Origin: Streptomyces daqingensis
Lineage (GTDB): Bacteria; Actinomycetota; Actinomycetes; Streptomycetales; Streptomycetaceae
Direction: 5' to 3'
Length of the DNA stretch: 64,000 nucleotides
Assembly: GCF_014645895.1 (NCBI RefSeq)
Contig: NZ_BMMP01000002.1
Span: 434,001 to 498,000 of the forward strand
Shown here piece by piece: positions 1 to 8,372 of this stretch; the first letter of the stretch is position 1; every line of letters starts with the position of its first letter. Position numbers and translations under genes: made by a program. The notes below the pieces were generated by a model. That model had not been told where the DNA came from. It saw only the letters and a program-made list of their open reading frames with translations, and made no database searches.

Positions 1-279
1 CGCCCCCTCCTTCTGCATCCGCTGTACGTGCGGCATGTACCGCACGAGGTTCCATGACAGGTCGTCGGTCTGCACATGCACGATGTTCGGCCTGCCGCTC
101 CCGCCCTCGCCGCCGTCGGCGGACGAGGACGTCGCCGCATCCTTCGCGTCCGTCCCCTGCACGGTCGAACACGACGTCAGCAGCGCGGCGGCGACGGCGA
201 GACACAGTCCCGCGACGGGCGTACGTCCGATGCGTCGGCGCCCTTGGCCCTTGCGGTGTAGACGCTTGCCGGTGGGCAT
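1..279 (-). CDS. Sulfatase-family lipoprotein, N-terminal part (cut by window edge)
   Basis: Only the first 93 residues are in the window. The start codon at 279 is preceded by a good ribosome site (GGAGAGGAGGG). The N-terminus is strongly basic, then hydrophobic, and ends in a lipobox LTSC with the modified cysteine at residue 37, so the protein should be exported and lipid-anchored. After a Ser/Gly-rich linker comes RPNIVHVQTDD, which fits the opening strand of type I sulfatases (N-x-[IV]...DD, calcium ligands). The formylglycine motif and the substrate-determining part lie outside the window, so the sulfated substrate cannot be named. A related alkaline-phosphatase-fold hydrolase is possible but less likely. 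Confidence 0.75.
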   Translation of the reverse strand, partial: MPTGKRLHRKGQGRRRIGRTPVAGLCLAVAAALLTSCSTVQGTDAKDAATSSSADGGEGGSGRPNIVHVQTDDLSWNLVRYMPHVQRMQKEGA

Positions 280-481
280 CCGGCCCTCCTCTCCGGTCCT
301 GAACTCTGGTGCGTGCCGCGCATGCTGGACATCGACCTTGTGAGTTCTCTGTGAACCGTCGGTGACATGGGCCGGGAACGGGAGAGCAGGGCGGTGACGG
401 AGACGAGGCGGAGGATGCGGTCGGGGGCGAGCGGGCCCCGCACGGTGGTGGTTCCGTACTGGCCCGCTCGTCCCCTGCTCT

Positions 482-508
482 GAACTCGCCGCACGGGGGC
501 GGGAGTTC
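482..508 (-). terminator. Possible terminator downstream of the polyol operon
   Basis: GAACTC (482-487) pairs with GAGTTC (503-508), and the stem is extended by GCC/GGC inside. It lies about 20 nt beyond the alcohol dehydrogenase stop codon on the minus strand. A second inverted repeat, CGAGCGGGCC (428-437) with GGCCCGCTCG (461-470), lies further on. Neither has a U-tract, which is usual in this kind of genome. Confidence 0.35.
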
Positions 509-528
509 ACAGGCATGACGCCGCAGCG

Positions 529-1518
529 TCAGGGCACGACGACGATCTTCCGCCCCTTGCCGGCCGCGAACTGCTCGATCGCCCGGGGGTATTCGTCCAG
601 GGGGAGCCGGTCGGAGATGAAGATCTCCGGGTCGAGCAGGCCGCCCGCGAAGAGCTCTGCGGCGCGCTCGTAGCTGTGGAGCACCGCCATGGAGCCGGTG
701 ATGGTGATCTCCTGGTTGTAGATCTTGTACGGCTCGATGGTCGCCGTCGTCGCGTAGTCGGAGACGCCGAACTGCAGGAACGTTCCCGCCTTCGCGACCC
801 GGCCGATGCCGTCCTGGATCGCGGCCGCGTTGCCCGTCGCGTCGACCACCAGGTCCCAGCCCTGGGGCCGGTCCAGCTCGTCGGCCGTCGCGGCCGCGGC
901 GGAGCAGCCCAGCCGCCGTGCCGTGGCGAGCCGTTCCTCGTTGAGGTCGAGGACGTCGACGCTGGCCGCGCCGGTGCGCTTGGCCAGTTCGAGCATCATC
1001 AGGCCCATGGTCCCGGAGCCGTAGACCAGGACGTGCGAGCCGAGCTGGCTCTTGAGGACGTCGTAGCCGCGCACCGCGCACGACAGCGGCTCGATGAGGG
1101 CGGCGTCCTGGGTGCGCACGTGCTCGGGCAGTTTCACGCAGTTGGCGACGGGAGCCACCGCGTACTCGGCGGCGCCGCCCGCCGTGGTCACCCCGATCGC
1201 GGCCCAGCGTTCGCAGAGGTTGTTGTGCCCCGTACGGCAGTAGCGGCACTCGTAGCAGTACAGCGACGGGTCGACGGCGACCCGGTCCCCCACGGCCACC
1301 TCGCTGACCTCGCTGCCCACGCCGACGACCTCGCCGGCGAACTCGTGACCGGGGACGACCGGCAGCGTCGGAGCGAACTCGCCCTCCAGGATGTGCAGAT
1401 CGGTGCCGCACAGCCCGCACGCCGCCACGTCCACGACCACCTGCCGGGGGCCGGGAGCCGGGTCGGGGACGGTGGTGAGCGAGACCCTGCCCGGGGACTC
1501 GACGAGTGCTGCCTTCAT
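529..1518 (-). CDS. Zinc-dependent alcohol/polyol dehydrogenase
   Basis: A 329-residue medium-chain dehydrogenase. Catalytic zinc ligands appear in GLCGTD (C37) and GHEF (H58, E59). A four-cysteine structural zinc lobe is complete (C88, C91, C94, C102). The Rossmann motif VYGSGTMG follows near residue 170. It is the last gene of an operon, and its ATG overlaps the TGA of the upstream permease by four bases. The operon position, next to a sugar/polyol importer, suggests NAD(P)-linked oxidation of an imported polyol such as sorbitol, mannitol, arabitol or xylitol. The substrate itself cannot be read from the sequence. Confidence 0.85.
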   Translation of the reverse strand: MKAALVESPGRVSLTTVPDPAPGPRQVVVDVAACGLCGTDLHILEGEFAPTLPVVPGHEFAGEVVGVGSEVSEVAVGDRVAVDPSLYCYECRYCRTGHNNLCERWAAIGVTTAGGAAEYAVAPVANCVKLPEHVRTQDAALIEPLSCAVRGYDVLKSQLGSHVLVYGSGTMGLMMLELAKRTGAASVDVLDLNEERLATARRLGCSAAAATADELDRPQGWDLVVDATGNAAAIQDGIGRVAKAGTFLQFGVSDYATTATIEPYKIYNQEITITGSMAVLHSYERAAELFAGGLLDPEIFISDRLPLDEYPRAIEQFAAGKGRKIVVVP

Positions 1519-2441
1519 TTCACTGCTCCTAGGGAAAGGCCCTGGACGAGCTTGTCCTGGGCGGCGAAACCTGCCGCGAGCACCGGCAGGGAGATCACGA
1601 CCGACGCCGCGCACACCTTCGCCAGGAACAGGCCCTGGCTGGTGATGAAACCGGTCAGGAAGACCGGAGCCGTCTGGGCGACGACGCCCGTGAGGACCCG
1701 GGCGAAGAGCATCTCGTTCCAGCTGAAGATGAAGCAGATGAGCGAGGTGGCGGCGATGCCCGGCATGGCGATGGGGGCGACGACGCGGGTGAGGATGGCC
1801 GGCAGTCTCGCCCCGTCGATCTGCGCCGCCTCGATCAGCGCGGGCGGCACCTCCGCGAGGAAGGACTGCATCATCCAGACCGCGATCGGCAGGTTCATCG
1901 ACGTGTAGAGGATGACGAGCAGCCAGACGTTGTCCAGCAGGCCGGTGTTCTTCGCGAAGAGGTAGATCGGAAGCAGCCCGGCGACGACCGGCAGCATCTT
2001 CGTGGAGAGGAAGAAGAACAGGACGTCGGTCCACTTGCGCACGGGGCGGATCGACAGCGCGTACGCGGCGGGCAGCGCGAGCAGCAGCACGAGGAGGGTG
2101 GAAACGACCGACGCCGTCAGCGAGTTGGCGAGCGAGAACCAGGGGCTCGGGCCCCCTCCGGCGCCGAAGAACTCGCGGTAGCCGTCGAGCGTGAGGGGCG
2201 CCGCCAGGGCGGGCGGGTTCTTGGCCGCGTCGGTCTCCGAGTGCAGCGACGTCAGCACCATCCACAGCACCGGCAGCACGAAGACGACGCCCACGAACCA
2301 GGCGACGAGACCCAGTGAGGCGTTCCTGCGGCGGACGCTCTTCGGCGCGGTGTCCGGGGCGGCGCCCCTCCCCGCGGGCTTCGCGGCGGACGTCCCCGCC
2401 GGGGCGGCGGCGGACCGGCCGGTGCTCGTTGCGGCGCTCAT
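1515..2441 (-). CDS. Carbohydrate ABC transporter permease (MalG type)
   Basis: 308 residues with about six membrane segments after an Ala/Pro-rich cytoplasmic N-terminus of roughly 40 residues. The EAA loop that docks the ATPase is present as EAAQIDGA, followed by the conserved Pro in APIAMPG. It pairs with the MalF-type permease just upstream, whose stop overlaps its ATG. No ATP-binding gene is in this operon, so it probably relies on a shared MsiK-type ATPase encoded elsewhere, as is known for Streptomyces sugar importers (inference). Confidence 0.9.
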   Translation of the reverse strand: MSAATSTGRSAAAPAGTSAAKPAGRGAAPDTAPKSVRRRNASLGLVAWFVGVVFVLPVLWMVLTSLHSETDAAKNPPALAAPLTLDGYREFFGAGGGPSPWFSLANSLTASVVSTLLVLLLALPAAYALSIRPVRKWTDVLFFFLSTKMLPVVAGLLPIYLFAKNTGLLDNVWLLVILYTSMNLPIAVWMMQSFLAEVPPALIEAAQIDGARLPAILTRVVAPIAMPGIAATSLICFIFSWNEMLFARVLTGVVAQTAPVFLTGFITSQGLFLAKVCAASVVISLPVLAAGFAAQDKLVQGLSLGAVK

Positions 2442-3418
2442 GAACGGGCCTCCTCGTTGAAGAGGGACGAGACCACCCGCAGCGCGAGGGTGGCGATGAC
2501 GATGGAGCCGATCACGACGAGCACACCGGCGGCGGACGCCAGTCCGTACTCGTGGCCCTGGTAGAAGGTCTGGTAGATCGTGTACGGCAGGTTGGCGGTG
2601 CCGAGCCCGCCCGAGGTGATGGTGAAGACCGCGTCGAAGTTCTGCACGATGTAGACGGTCCCCAGCAGCGCCCCCAGCTCCAGGTAGCGCCGCAAGTGGG
2701 GCAGCGTGATGTAGCGGAAGACCTGCCAGGCGCTCGCACCGTCGATCCACGCGGCCTCGACGGCGTCGGAGGGGCGGCTCTGCAGCCCGGCGAGCAGGAT
2801 CAGCATCATGAACGGCGTCCACTGCCACACCAGCGAGGCCTCGACGGCGCCGAGCGGCATCTCCGCGACCCAGTCGGGCTGCGGGGCGCCGTCGCCGGAG
2901 ATCCAGTGCAGCACGCCGTTGAACAGCCCGTACTCCGGGTTGTAGAGCACGTGCTTCCACAGCAGCGCCGCCGCGACGGGCACCAGCAGGAACGGCGCGA
3001 TGAGCATCGTGCGGACGGCGCCGCGGCCCTTGAACCGGCGGTCCAGCAGCAGTGCGAGCAGCATCCCCAGCACGAGGCTGGCGAGCACCACGGTGACGGT
3101 CAGCAGGATCGTCGTCAGGACGGACTTGCGCAGCTCCGGATCGCCCAGCACCTCCGCGTAGTTGGCCAGTCCGGCGAAGCTGCGGGCCTCCGGATAGAGG
3201 GCGTTCCAGTCGAATACGGAGATGACCAGCGTCGCCACCATGGGCAGCTGCGTGACGATGATCAGGAAGACGAGAGCGGGGAGCAGCGGTGCCCGGGTGA
3301 CCCAGGCGCGCAGCCGGGGGGACGGGGCGGTACGCGCCGGATGTCCGGAGTCCCGTGCGCCTGGCGCCCGTCCGCCGGGCGGGGTCGTGGTGGTCGTCGT
3401 GGCCGGTGTGCTGCTCAT
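2438..3418 (-). CDS. Carbohydrate ABC transporter permease (MalF type)
   Basis: 326 residues. A Thr/Pro-rich N-terminal tail of about 40 residues precedes six predicted membrane helices. The EAA motif EAAWIDGA and the downstream LPHL mark the coupling loop. The ATG overlaps the stop of the substrate-binding gene (ATGA), and its own stop overlaps the next permease, so the three transport genes are translationally coupled. It should form the membrane heterodimer with the 1515-2441 product. Confidence 0.9.
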   Translation of the reverse strand: MSSTPATTTTTTPPGGRAPGARDSGHPARTAPSPRLRAWVTRAPLLPALVFLIIVTQLPMVATLVISVFDWNALYPEARSFAGLANYAEVLGDPELRKSVLTTILLTVTVVLASLVLGMLLALLLDRRFKGRGAVRTMLIAPFLLVPVAAALLWKHVLYNPEYGLFNGVLHWISGDGAPQPDWVAEMPLGAVEASLVWQWTPFMMLILLAGLQSRPSDAVEAAWIDGASAWQVFRYITLPHLRRYLELGALLGTVYIVQNFDAVFTITSGGLGTANLPYTIYQTFYQGHEYGLASAAGVLVVIGSIVIATLALRVVSSLFNEEARS

Positions 3419-4776
3419 CGTCCTCGCCCCTCGTACTCCTCGGAGACCTCTAGGGCCAGCTGCTGTGACTTCTTCAGGGCCGTCGCGACGGACTGGCGTC
3501 CCGCGATGGCCGCGCTGATCTCCTGGGAGACCTTGGTGCCCAGGTCGGAGAACTCGGGGATGTCGACGAACTGGATCCCGATGGTGGGACGCCGTTGGAC
3601 GCCCGGGTCACGCGGATCCGCCTCGGTGATGGCCTTGCGGGTGGTCTCGCCGAAGGCTCCGGCCGTCTTCTCGTACTCGGGGATGTCGTAGGTGGAGGCC
3701 CGCTTCCCCGCCGGGACGTTCGCCCAGCCGAACTCCTCGCCCACGAGGTGCTCGTACTCCTTGCTGGACGCCCAGGAAATGAACTCGTACGCCTTGTCCT
3801 GATTGCGTGACGCCTTCTGCAGGCCCCAGGCCCAGCTGTAGAGCCACCCGGAGGAGGAGGTCTTCACAGTCGGCGCGGGCGCGTAGCCGATCTTGCCCTT
3901 GACGGGGGACTTCTCGGCCTCCAGCGAGCCCGCGCCCGACGTCGCGTCGTACCACATGGCCGACTTGCCCTGCGTCATGTTGTTCAGGCATTCGGCGAAC
4001 CCCGACTGGGTGGCGCCGGACTGGCCGTGCTCGCGGATGAGCCGGACGTAGAACTCGGTCGCCTTCACGAAGGCGGGGTCGGTGAGCCTGGCCTTGTAGT
4101 TCTCGTCGAACCACGTGCCCCCGAAGGTGTTGACCACGGTGGTCAGCGGGGCGATCACCTCGCCCCATCCGGGCAGCCCGCGCAGGCAGATGCCGCTCAT
4201 GCCCTTCTCGGCGCCGTCCGCCTTCGCGGCGAGCTTCGCGACCTGCGGCCAGGTCGGCTCGGCCGGCATCTTCAGGCCCTTCTTCTCGAAGACGTCCTTG
4301 CGGTACATCAGGAAGGAGGACTCGCCGTAGAAGGGTTCGGCGTAGGTCTTGCCGTCCTCGCCCTTCAGCGACTCGCGGATGGGCGGAAGGATGTCCTTCT
4401 GGTCGAAGTCCGGGTCCTTCTTCAGGTAGCCGTCGAGCGGCTGGAGCCATTCGTTCTTGGCGTAGATCGGCGCCTCGTAGTTGCTGATCGTGGCGACGTC
4501 GTACTGCCCGGCCTGGTTGGCGAAGTCCTGGCCGATCTTGTCGCGTACGTCGTTCTCCGGCAGCGTCGTGAAGTTGACCTTGATGCCGGTCTTCTTGGTG
4601 AAGTGCTCGGCGGTGAGCTTCTGGAGCTCGACCATCTGCGGGTTGTTCACCATCAGGACGTTGATCGTGTCGCCGCCTGTGGCGAGGCTGCCCGCGCCGG
4701 CGCACGCTGCCATCAGCACGTTGGCGGTTGCCACACCGATGACTGCGCGCGTCCTGCGGCGGCTCTGACTGCGCAT
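3415..4776 (-). CDS. Extracellular solute-binding lipoprotein (polyol/sugar ABC importer)
   Basis: 453 residues. I chose the ATG at 4776 because AGGAG sits seven bases upstream; the ATG at 4794 lacks a ribosome site. The basic N-terminus and hydrophobic core end in MAAC, a somewhat atypical lipobox. The body has the family 1 solute-binding layout: an NNPQM start strand, GQYDVATISNYE in lobe 1, and PFYGESSFLMYRKD in the hinge region. It resembles binding proteins of sorbitol/mannitol-type importers (from memory), which agrees with the dehydrogenase and DeoR regulator in the operon. The exact ligand is unresolved. Confidence 0.88.
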   Translation of the reverse strand: MRSQSRRRTRAVIGVATANVLMAACAGAGSLATGGDTINVLMVNNPQMVELQKLTAEHFTKKTGIKVNFTTLPENDVRDKIGQDFANQAGQYDVATISNYEAPIYAKNEWLQPLDGYLKKDPDFDQKDILPPIRESLKGEDGKTYAEPFYGESSFLMYRKDVFEKKGLKMPAEPTWPQVAKLAAKADGAEKGMSGICLRGLPGWGEVIAPLTTVVNTFGGTWFDENYKARLTDPAFVKATEFYVRLIREHGQSGATQSGFAECLNNMTQGKSAMWYDATSGAGSLEAEKSPVKGKIGYAPAPTVKTSSSGWLYSWAWGLQKASRNQDKAYEFISWASSKEYEHLVGEEFGWANVPAGKRASTYDIPEYEKTAGAFGETTRKAITEADPRDPGVQRRPTIGIQFVDIPEFSDLGTKVSQEISAAIAGRQSVATALKKSQQLALEVSEEYEGRGR

Positions 4777-4912
4777 GAACGATCTCCTGGTCATATCGGG
4801 GCGAAGCGGGCGGACTTCGGGCGGGAGAGTCGAGGGGAGGAGCCGGGAGGGCGCCGAGCCGCCGGTAGCGGGGACGGGGTGGAGGGCGGGCGGTGGAGGT
4901 GCCCCCTGGCGG

Positions 4913-5674
4913 TCAGACGCGGATCACCTGGGGTCCGCGGAGGGAGTAGCGGTGGGCTTCGGACGCGGGCACTCCGGTCGAGGTGATGATCGTCTCGAAG
5001 TCGCCGACCTCGGCGAAGCGGCAGAAGCTCACCGCCCCGAACTTCGTGTGCATGCCCGCGAAGATCCGCCGCCGGGAGGCTCTGACGGCTTGCGCCTTCA
5101 CCTCGCTGACGGCCGGGTCGGGGGTGGTCAGACCGTGTTCCCGCGAGATGCCGTTGGCGCCGATGAAGGCCAGGTCGATGACGAACCCGGCGAGCATCTT
5201 CGTCGTCCAGTGGTCGACGGTGGCCAGCGTCCCGCCGCGTACGCGCCCGCCGAGCAGCAGCACGGTGATCTCCTCCGACGAGGCGAGCGCTCCGGCGGCG
5301 GCCAGGGACGCGGTGACCACGGTCAGCGGACGGTCGCGGGGCAGCGCCTCGGCGATGAGCTGCGGCGTGAACCCCTCGTCGATGAAGACCGTCTCCGCCT
5401 CCCCGAGGTGTTCGGCAGCGGCGGCGGCGATGCGGCGCTTCTCCGGCACGTGCATGGTGGTGCGGAAGGCCAGGGTCGTCTCGAAGCCCGCGCTCTCCAC
5501 CGGATAGGCCCCGCCGTGCGTGCGGCGCAGCAGTCCGTGCGCCTCCAGGACGCGCAGATCGCGGCGGACCGTCTCCTTCGCGACGCCCAGTGTGCCGGCG
5601 AGTTCCGCGACGTCGACCGAGCCGCCGCGGCGGGCCGCCACGACGATCTCGCGCTGTCGTTCCTCCGCGCTCAT
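4913..5674 (-). CDS. DeoR-family transcriptional regulator
   Basis: 253 residues. Residues 1-57 form the DeoR winged helix, with the recognition segment VAKETVRRDLRVLE and the signature RRTHGGA. The rest is the sugar-phosphate-isomerase-like sensor domain, including FIDEGFTPQLIA and LTVVTASLAAA, which should bind a phosphorylated sugar or polyol. The ATG at 5674 follows a GAGGGGAG ribosome site. The gene leads the transport operon, with 136 bases to the binding-protein start, and its upstream region carries three direct-repeat pairs that may be its own operators. It probably represses the locus in the absence of substrate. Confidence 0.88.
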   Translation of the reverse strand: MSAEERQREIVVAARRGGSVDVAELAGTLGVAKETVRRDLRVLEAHGLLRRTHGGAYPVESAGFETTLAFRTTMHVPEKRRIAAAAAEHLGEAETVFIDEGFTPQLIAEALPRDRPLTVVTASLAAAGALASSEEITVLLLGGRVRGGTLATVDHWTTKMLAGFVIDLAFIGANGISREHGLTTPDPAVSEVKAQAVRASRRRIFAGMHTKFGAVSFCRFAEVGDFETIITSTGVPASEAHRYSLRGPQVIRV

Positions 5675-5708
5675 GGGCGGCACTCCCCTCTCCGTACGGT
5701 CACGGCCG

Positions 5709-5910
5709 TGCCCGTTCGGGCCCGTGTGGAGAGTTGTACAGCTCCTCGAACACGGGGACCAGGCCAGGCGCTGGCGGGATCGTGCCCGTTTCTGCCCGTT
5801 CCACGGACCCCGTTGCGGCGCCGTGACGTGCGCGGACGGGCCCCCAGCGGTCATGGGCGACGCCTGGTGCCGCCGTGGGTGCGCCCGCCGGGTGCCCGTT
5901 CCGGCCCGGC
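5709..5910 (-). promoter_or_regulatory. Three direct-repeat operator candidates upstream of the DeoR gene
   Basis: TGCCCGTT occurs at 5709, 5783 and 5893, and each copy is followed exactly 10 bases later by a second half-site: GGCCCGTG at 5719, TGCCCGTT at 5793 and GGCCCGGC at 5903. Read on the coding (minus) strand the unit is AACGGGCA repeated with one-helical-turn spacing. DeoR-family proteins commonly bind direct repeats, so these are plausible autoregulatory and operon operators. The rest of the 404-base gap (5675-6078) holds no recognisable gene. Confidence 0.5.
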
Positions 5911-6078
5911 GGGACGGTGGCACGGGTCACTGCCCGCCCGCGGCCCGGGTCCGAACGGTCATCCGGAGCGGTCCGAGGAGACGGGCGCGCGCAGTCCTGA
6001 CGGACGCGAACAGCCCGGGCGGACCGCGCCGTCCGAGGCTGCGCCGTGCCGGGCGGAGTTCCCGGAAGGCCCGCTCCG

Positions 6079-8130
6079 TCAGGCGGGGCGCATGCGGAAG
6101 TCGTACCGCTCCGGCAGCGGTTCGTCGGTGAGGGCGGCCCACGTCTCGCCGAGCACCTCGTCGCCCTCGCGCAGGTCGTCGACCTCGAAGCCCGCGTCGA
6201 ACACCTCGCGTGCCGCGCCCGGCTCGCCCTCGGCGGCCAGCACCTGCGCGAGCAGCAGCCGGTAGCGTCCCCGCTTCCGCGTCTCCGCGGGGAGCCGCTC
6301 CAGGACGTCTCGCGCCTCGGCGGACCGCCCCGCCGAGAGCAGCACGGGCACCGCCTCGCGCACGAGCGCCTCCAGCAGCACCGCCGGCGCGGACCGGGAG
6401 GCGGCAGTCTCGACGGCGGTCAGCCAGCGGTCGGCTGCCCGCGGCAGCCCCCCGCGCGGGTGCGGATCCTGCGCGTCCGCGACCGCCAGGCACCGCAGGG
6501 CCCACGGCGTCGCCTCGGCTGCGACGGACCGCTCCCAGCTCCTCACGGCCTGCGCCCTGTCTCCCGCGTGCCACTGCGCGACGCCGAGGTGGTAGTCGGT
6601 CGACGGCCCGGAGGGAGCGCACTCCAGCAGGTCGCGCCATTCCCGGGAGACCAGCGAGGGGGCCGGGACGCGGGCGGCAGCGCCGCCGGACTCCCTGGCA
6701 CCGGACGCCGCGGAGCCCGTCGCCGCGGAGCCGGTCGCCGGGGCTTCGGGGAAGCGGCCCTTCGTCAGCAGCTCCAGCCAGGGGCGCTGCTCCTCGCCCG
6801 TCGTCTCCTCGGGGAAGGGCGTGCCCGGCAACGAGTAGCCGCCGCGGGCGACTTCGAGCGCGCCCCATCCGGAGCCGGCGGCCAGCAGCCCGCCTTCGGG
6901 CTCCGCGTCGGCGCACTCCCGCCACGCCTCGTAGGCGGCGTCCACCTCAGCGCGGGGCAGGGCCTCCTCCAGCCGGGACTCGGTGTGACGGCGGGCCGCC
7001 GCCCAGTCCGCGCCGTGCACGGCGGCAGGGTCGGCGTCGAGCGGACCGTACGCCTCCATCCAGGCGAACTCCTCCCCCGCGCCGAGCGGGACGTGCTCGA
7101 GCTGGGTGCGGGCGAGGCCCGCCTGGATCTCGGCGTAGCCGCCCGTGCCCGGCTCGGTCAGCCACTCCTGCCAGCGCCGCCCGCCCGGGCCGTGCCCCCA
7201 CACGAAGAGCTTGCGTCCGCGCAGGAGCGAGGTGGAGGTCTGCACGAGGCCGGTGCCCTGCGCGTCAAGGGAGGCGATCCACTTACGGGAGGAGGCGGGG
7301 ATCTCGTAGAAGTAGTCGGCGGGGAACTCGCTGGCCTGCGGATACGAGCGGTCCGCGCCGTCCCACTCCGGCACAGGGATGCGGCGCAGGCGGCGCTCGT
7401 AGGCGAAGTACCAGGTCTCGTCCGCCGGTACGAGGACGCGCGTGCCCTCGCCCTCCGGAACCGCGATGTTCGACCACCAGTAGACGGGCACCGTCCGGTC
7501 GTGCGGGTTGCGGATGCGGACGCCCACGTACAGGAAGTCGGAGTTCTCCGGTAGCCACAGATCGACCTGGAACGGGGTGTCGCGCAGGCGCTCCCACTCC
7601 CAGAGGCGCAGCATCTCTCCCCCGGCTGCCGCCGGGTGGGGCCCCGTGCCGCCGGGCGCGGGCACCCGTGCGGCGTGCAGCGGGGCGCAGGACAGCGTGG
7701 TGTGGCCGGTCGCCCCGATGTTCCACTCGACGCCACCGGAGTACCAGGCGCCGTTGAGGGCGAAGTCCGCGGGCTGCAGTACGGGGTTGGTGTACAGCAG
7801 GTTCCGTCCGGTCGGCTTGTGGTGGAGCGAGTGGATGCGGCCGCCGTACCCCGGCAGTACGGTCACGCGCAGCTTCTCGTTCTCCAGGACGAGCGCGTCG
7901 ATGGACGCCGGCGTGCGTTCGCGGGTGTAGCCGTCCAGCACCCGTTCGGGAAGCACCGAGCGCAGCGGCTCGTACCCCACCTGCCGTGCCATCTCGGCGG
8001 GGAGGGACGCCCGTTCGCTCTCGTCGAGCGTGTGCATCTCGTCCAGGGGCAGCAGCGGCGGCAGCGGATTCGCGGGGCCGACGGGAGCCGCCGGAAGGGT
8101 AAGGGTGGTGGAGCGCAGCGTCGTCGGCAC
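6079..8130 (-). CDS. DUF5107 domain protein with C-terminal TPR-like region
   Basis: 683 residues from a GTG at 8130, with GAGGA six bases upstream. The N-terminal two-thirds has the DUF5107 pattern (LPGYGGRIHSL, YSGGVEWN, VYWWSNIAVPE), a beta-rich fold reminiscent of aldose-epimerase and galactose-mutarotase-like domains. From about residue 430 the sequence becomes Ala/Glu-rich helices with TPR-like spacing (DYHLGVAQWHAGDRAQAVRSW). There is no signal peptide. Proteins of this family often sit beside sugar uptake genes, and this one is immediately upstream of a polyol operon, so a role in carbohydrate handling is likely. The reaction is unknown. Confidence 0.8.
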   Translation of the reverse strand: MPTTLRSTTLTLPAAPVGPANPLPPLLPLDEMHTLDESERASLPAEMARQVGYEPLRSVLPERVLDGYTRERTPASIDALVLENEKLRVTVLPGYGGRIHSLHHKPTGRNLLYTNPVLQPADFALNGAWYSGGVEWNIGATGHTTLSCAPLHAARVPAPGGTGPHPAAAGGEMLRLWEWERLRDTPFQVDLWLPENSDFLYVGVRIRNPHDRTVPVYWWSNIAVPEGEGTRVLVPADETWYFAYERRLRRIPVPEWDGADRSYPQASEFPADYFYEIPASSRKWIASLDAQGTGLVQTSTSLLRGRKLFVWGHGPGGRRWQEWLTEPGTGGYAEIQAGLARTQLEHVPLGAGEEFAWMEAYGPLDADPAAVHGADWAAARRHTESRLEEALPRAEVDAAYEAWRECADAEPEGGLLAAGSGWGALEVARGGYSLPGTPFPEETTGEEQRPWLELLTKGRFPEAPATGSAATGSAASGARESGGAAARVPAPSLVSREWRDLLECAPSGPSTDYHLGVAQWHAGDRAQAVRSWERSVAAEATPWALRCLAVADAQDPHPRGGLPRAADRWLTAVETAASRSAPAVLLEALVREAVPVLLSAGRSAEARDVLERLPAETRKRGRYRLLLAQVLAAEGEPGAAREVFDAGFEVDDLREGDEVLGETWAALTDEPLPERYDFRMRPA

Positions 8131-8344
8131 GGCATCCTCGTTCCTCTACGCGGCTGGGACGCCCGGCTCTCCCGGGCCCCGACGACCATGGAACACGGTG
8201 GGCGCCGCGATGACCAGGGCGCATGTGCCGGTCCGTACGGGACGCGTCCGGCCGCACGGGAGGTGTCGGGGTGCGGCACCGATCCCGGAACGCGGCGGCG
8301 GTGGCCCGTGTCGTCCGTGCTTGGCCGGTGTCTTGCGGCAGGTA

Positions 8345-8372
8345 TCGGCGGTCGGCGGTCGGCGGTCGGCGC
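8345..8372. repeat. Short tandem repeat, 7-bp unit TCGGCGG
   Basis: Three perfect copies of TCGGCGG (8345, 8352, 8359) plus a partial fourth end directly at the stop codon of the phosphopantetheinyl transferase gene. Such tracts are slippage-prone, but here they lie outside the coding sequence. Confidence 0.8.

Noticed and set aside
676-1908. 410-codon plus-strand open frame
   Set aside because: It is the complement of the alcohol dehydrogenase and permease genes; its Arg/Gly/Ala-rich translation has no family features.
8345-8372. Possible CRISPR-like or tandem array
   Set aside because: Units are only 7 bp and contiguous, without spacers; a simple slippage repeat.
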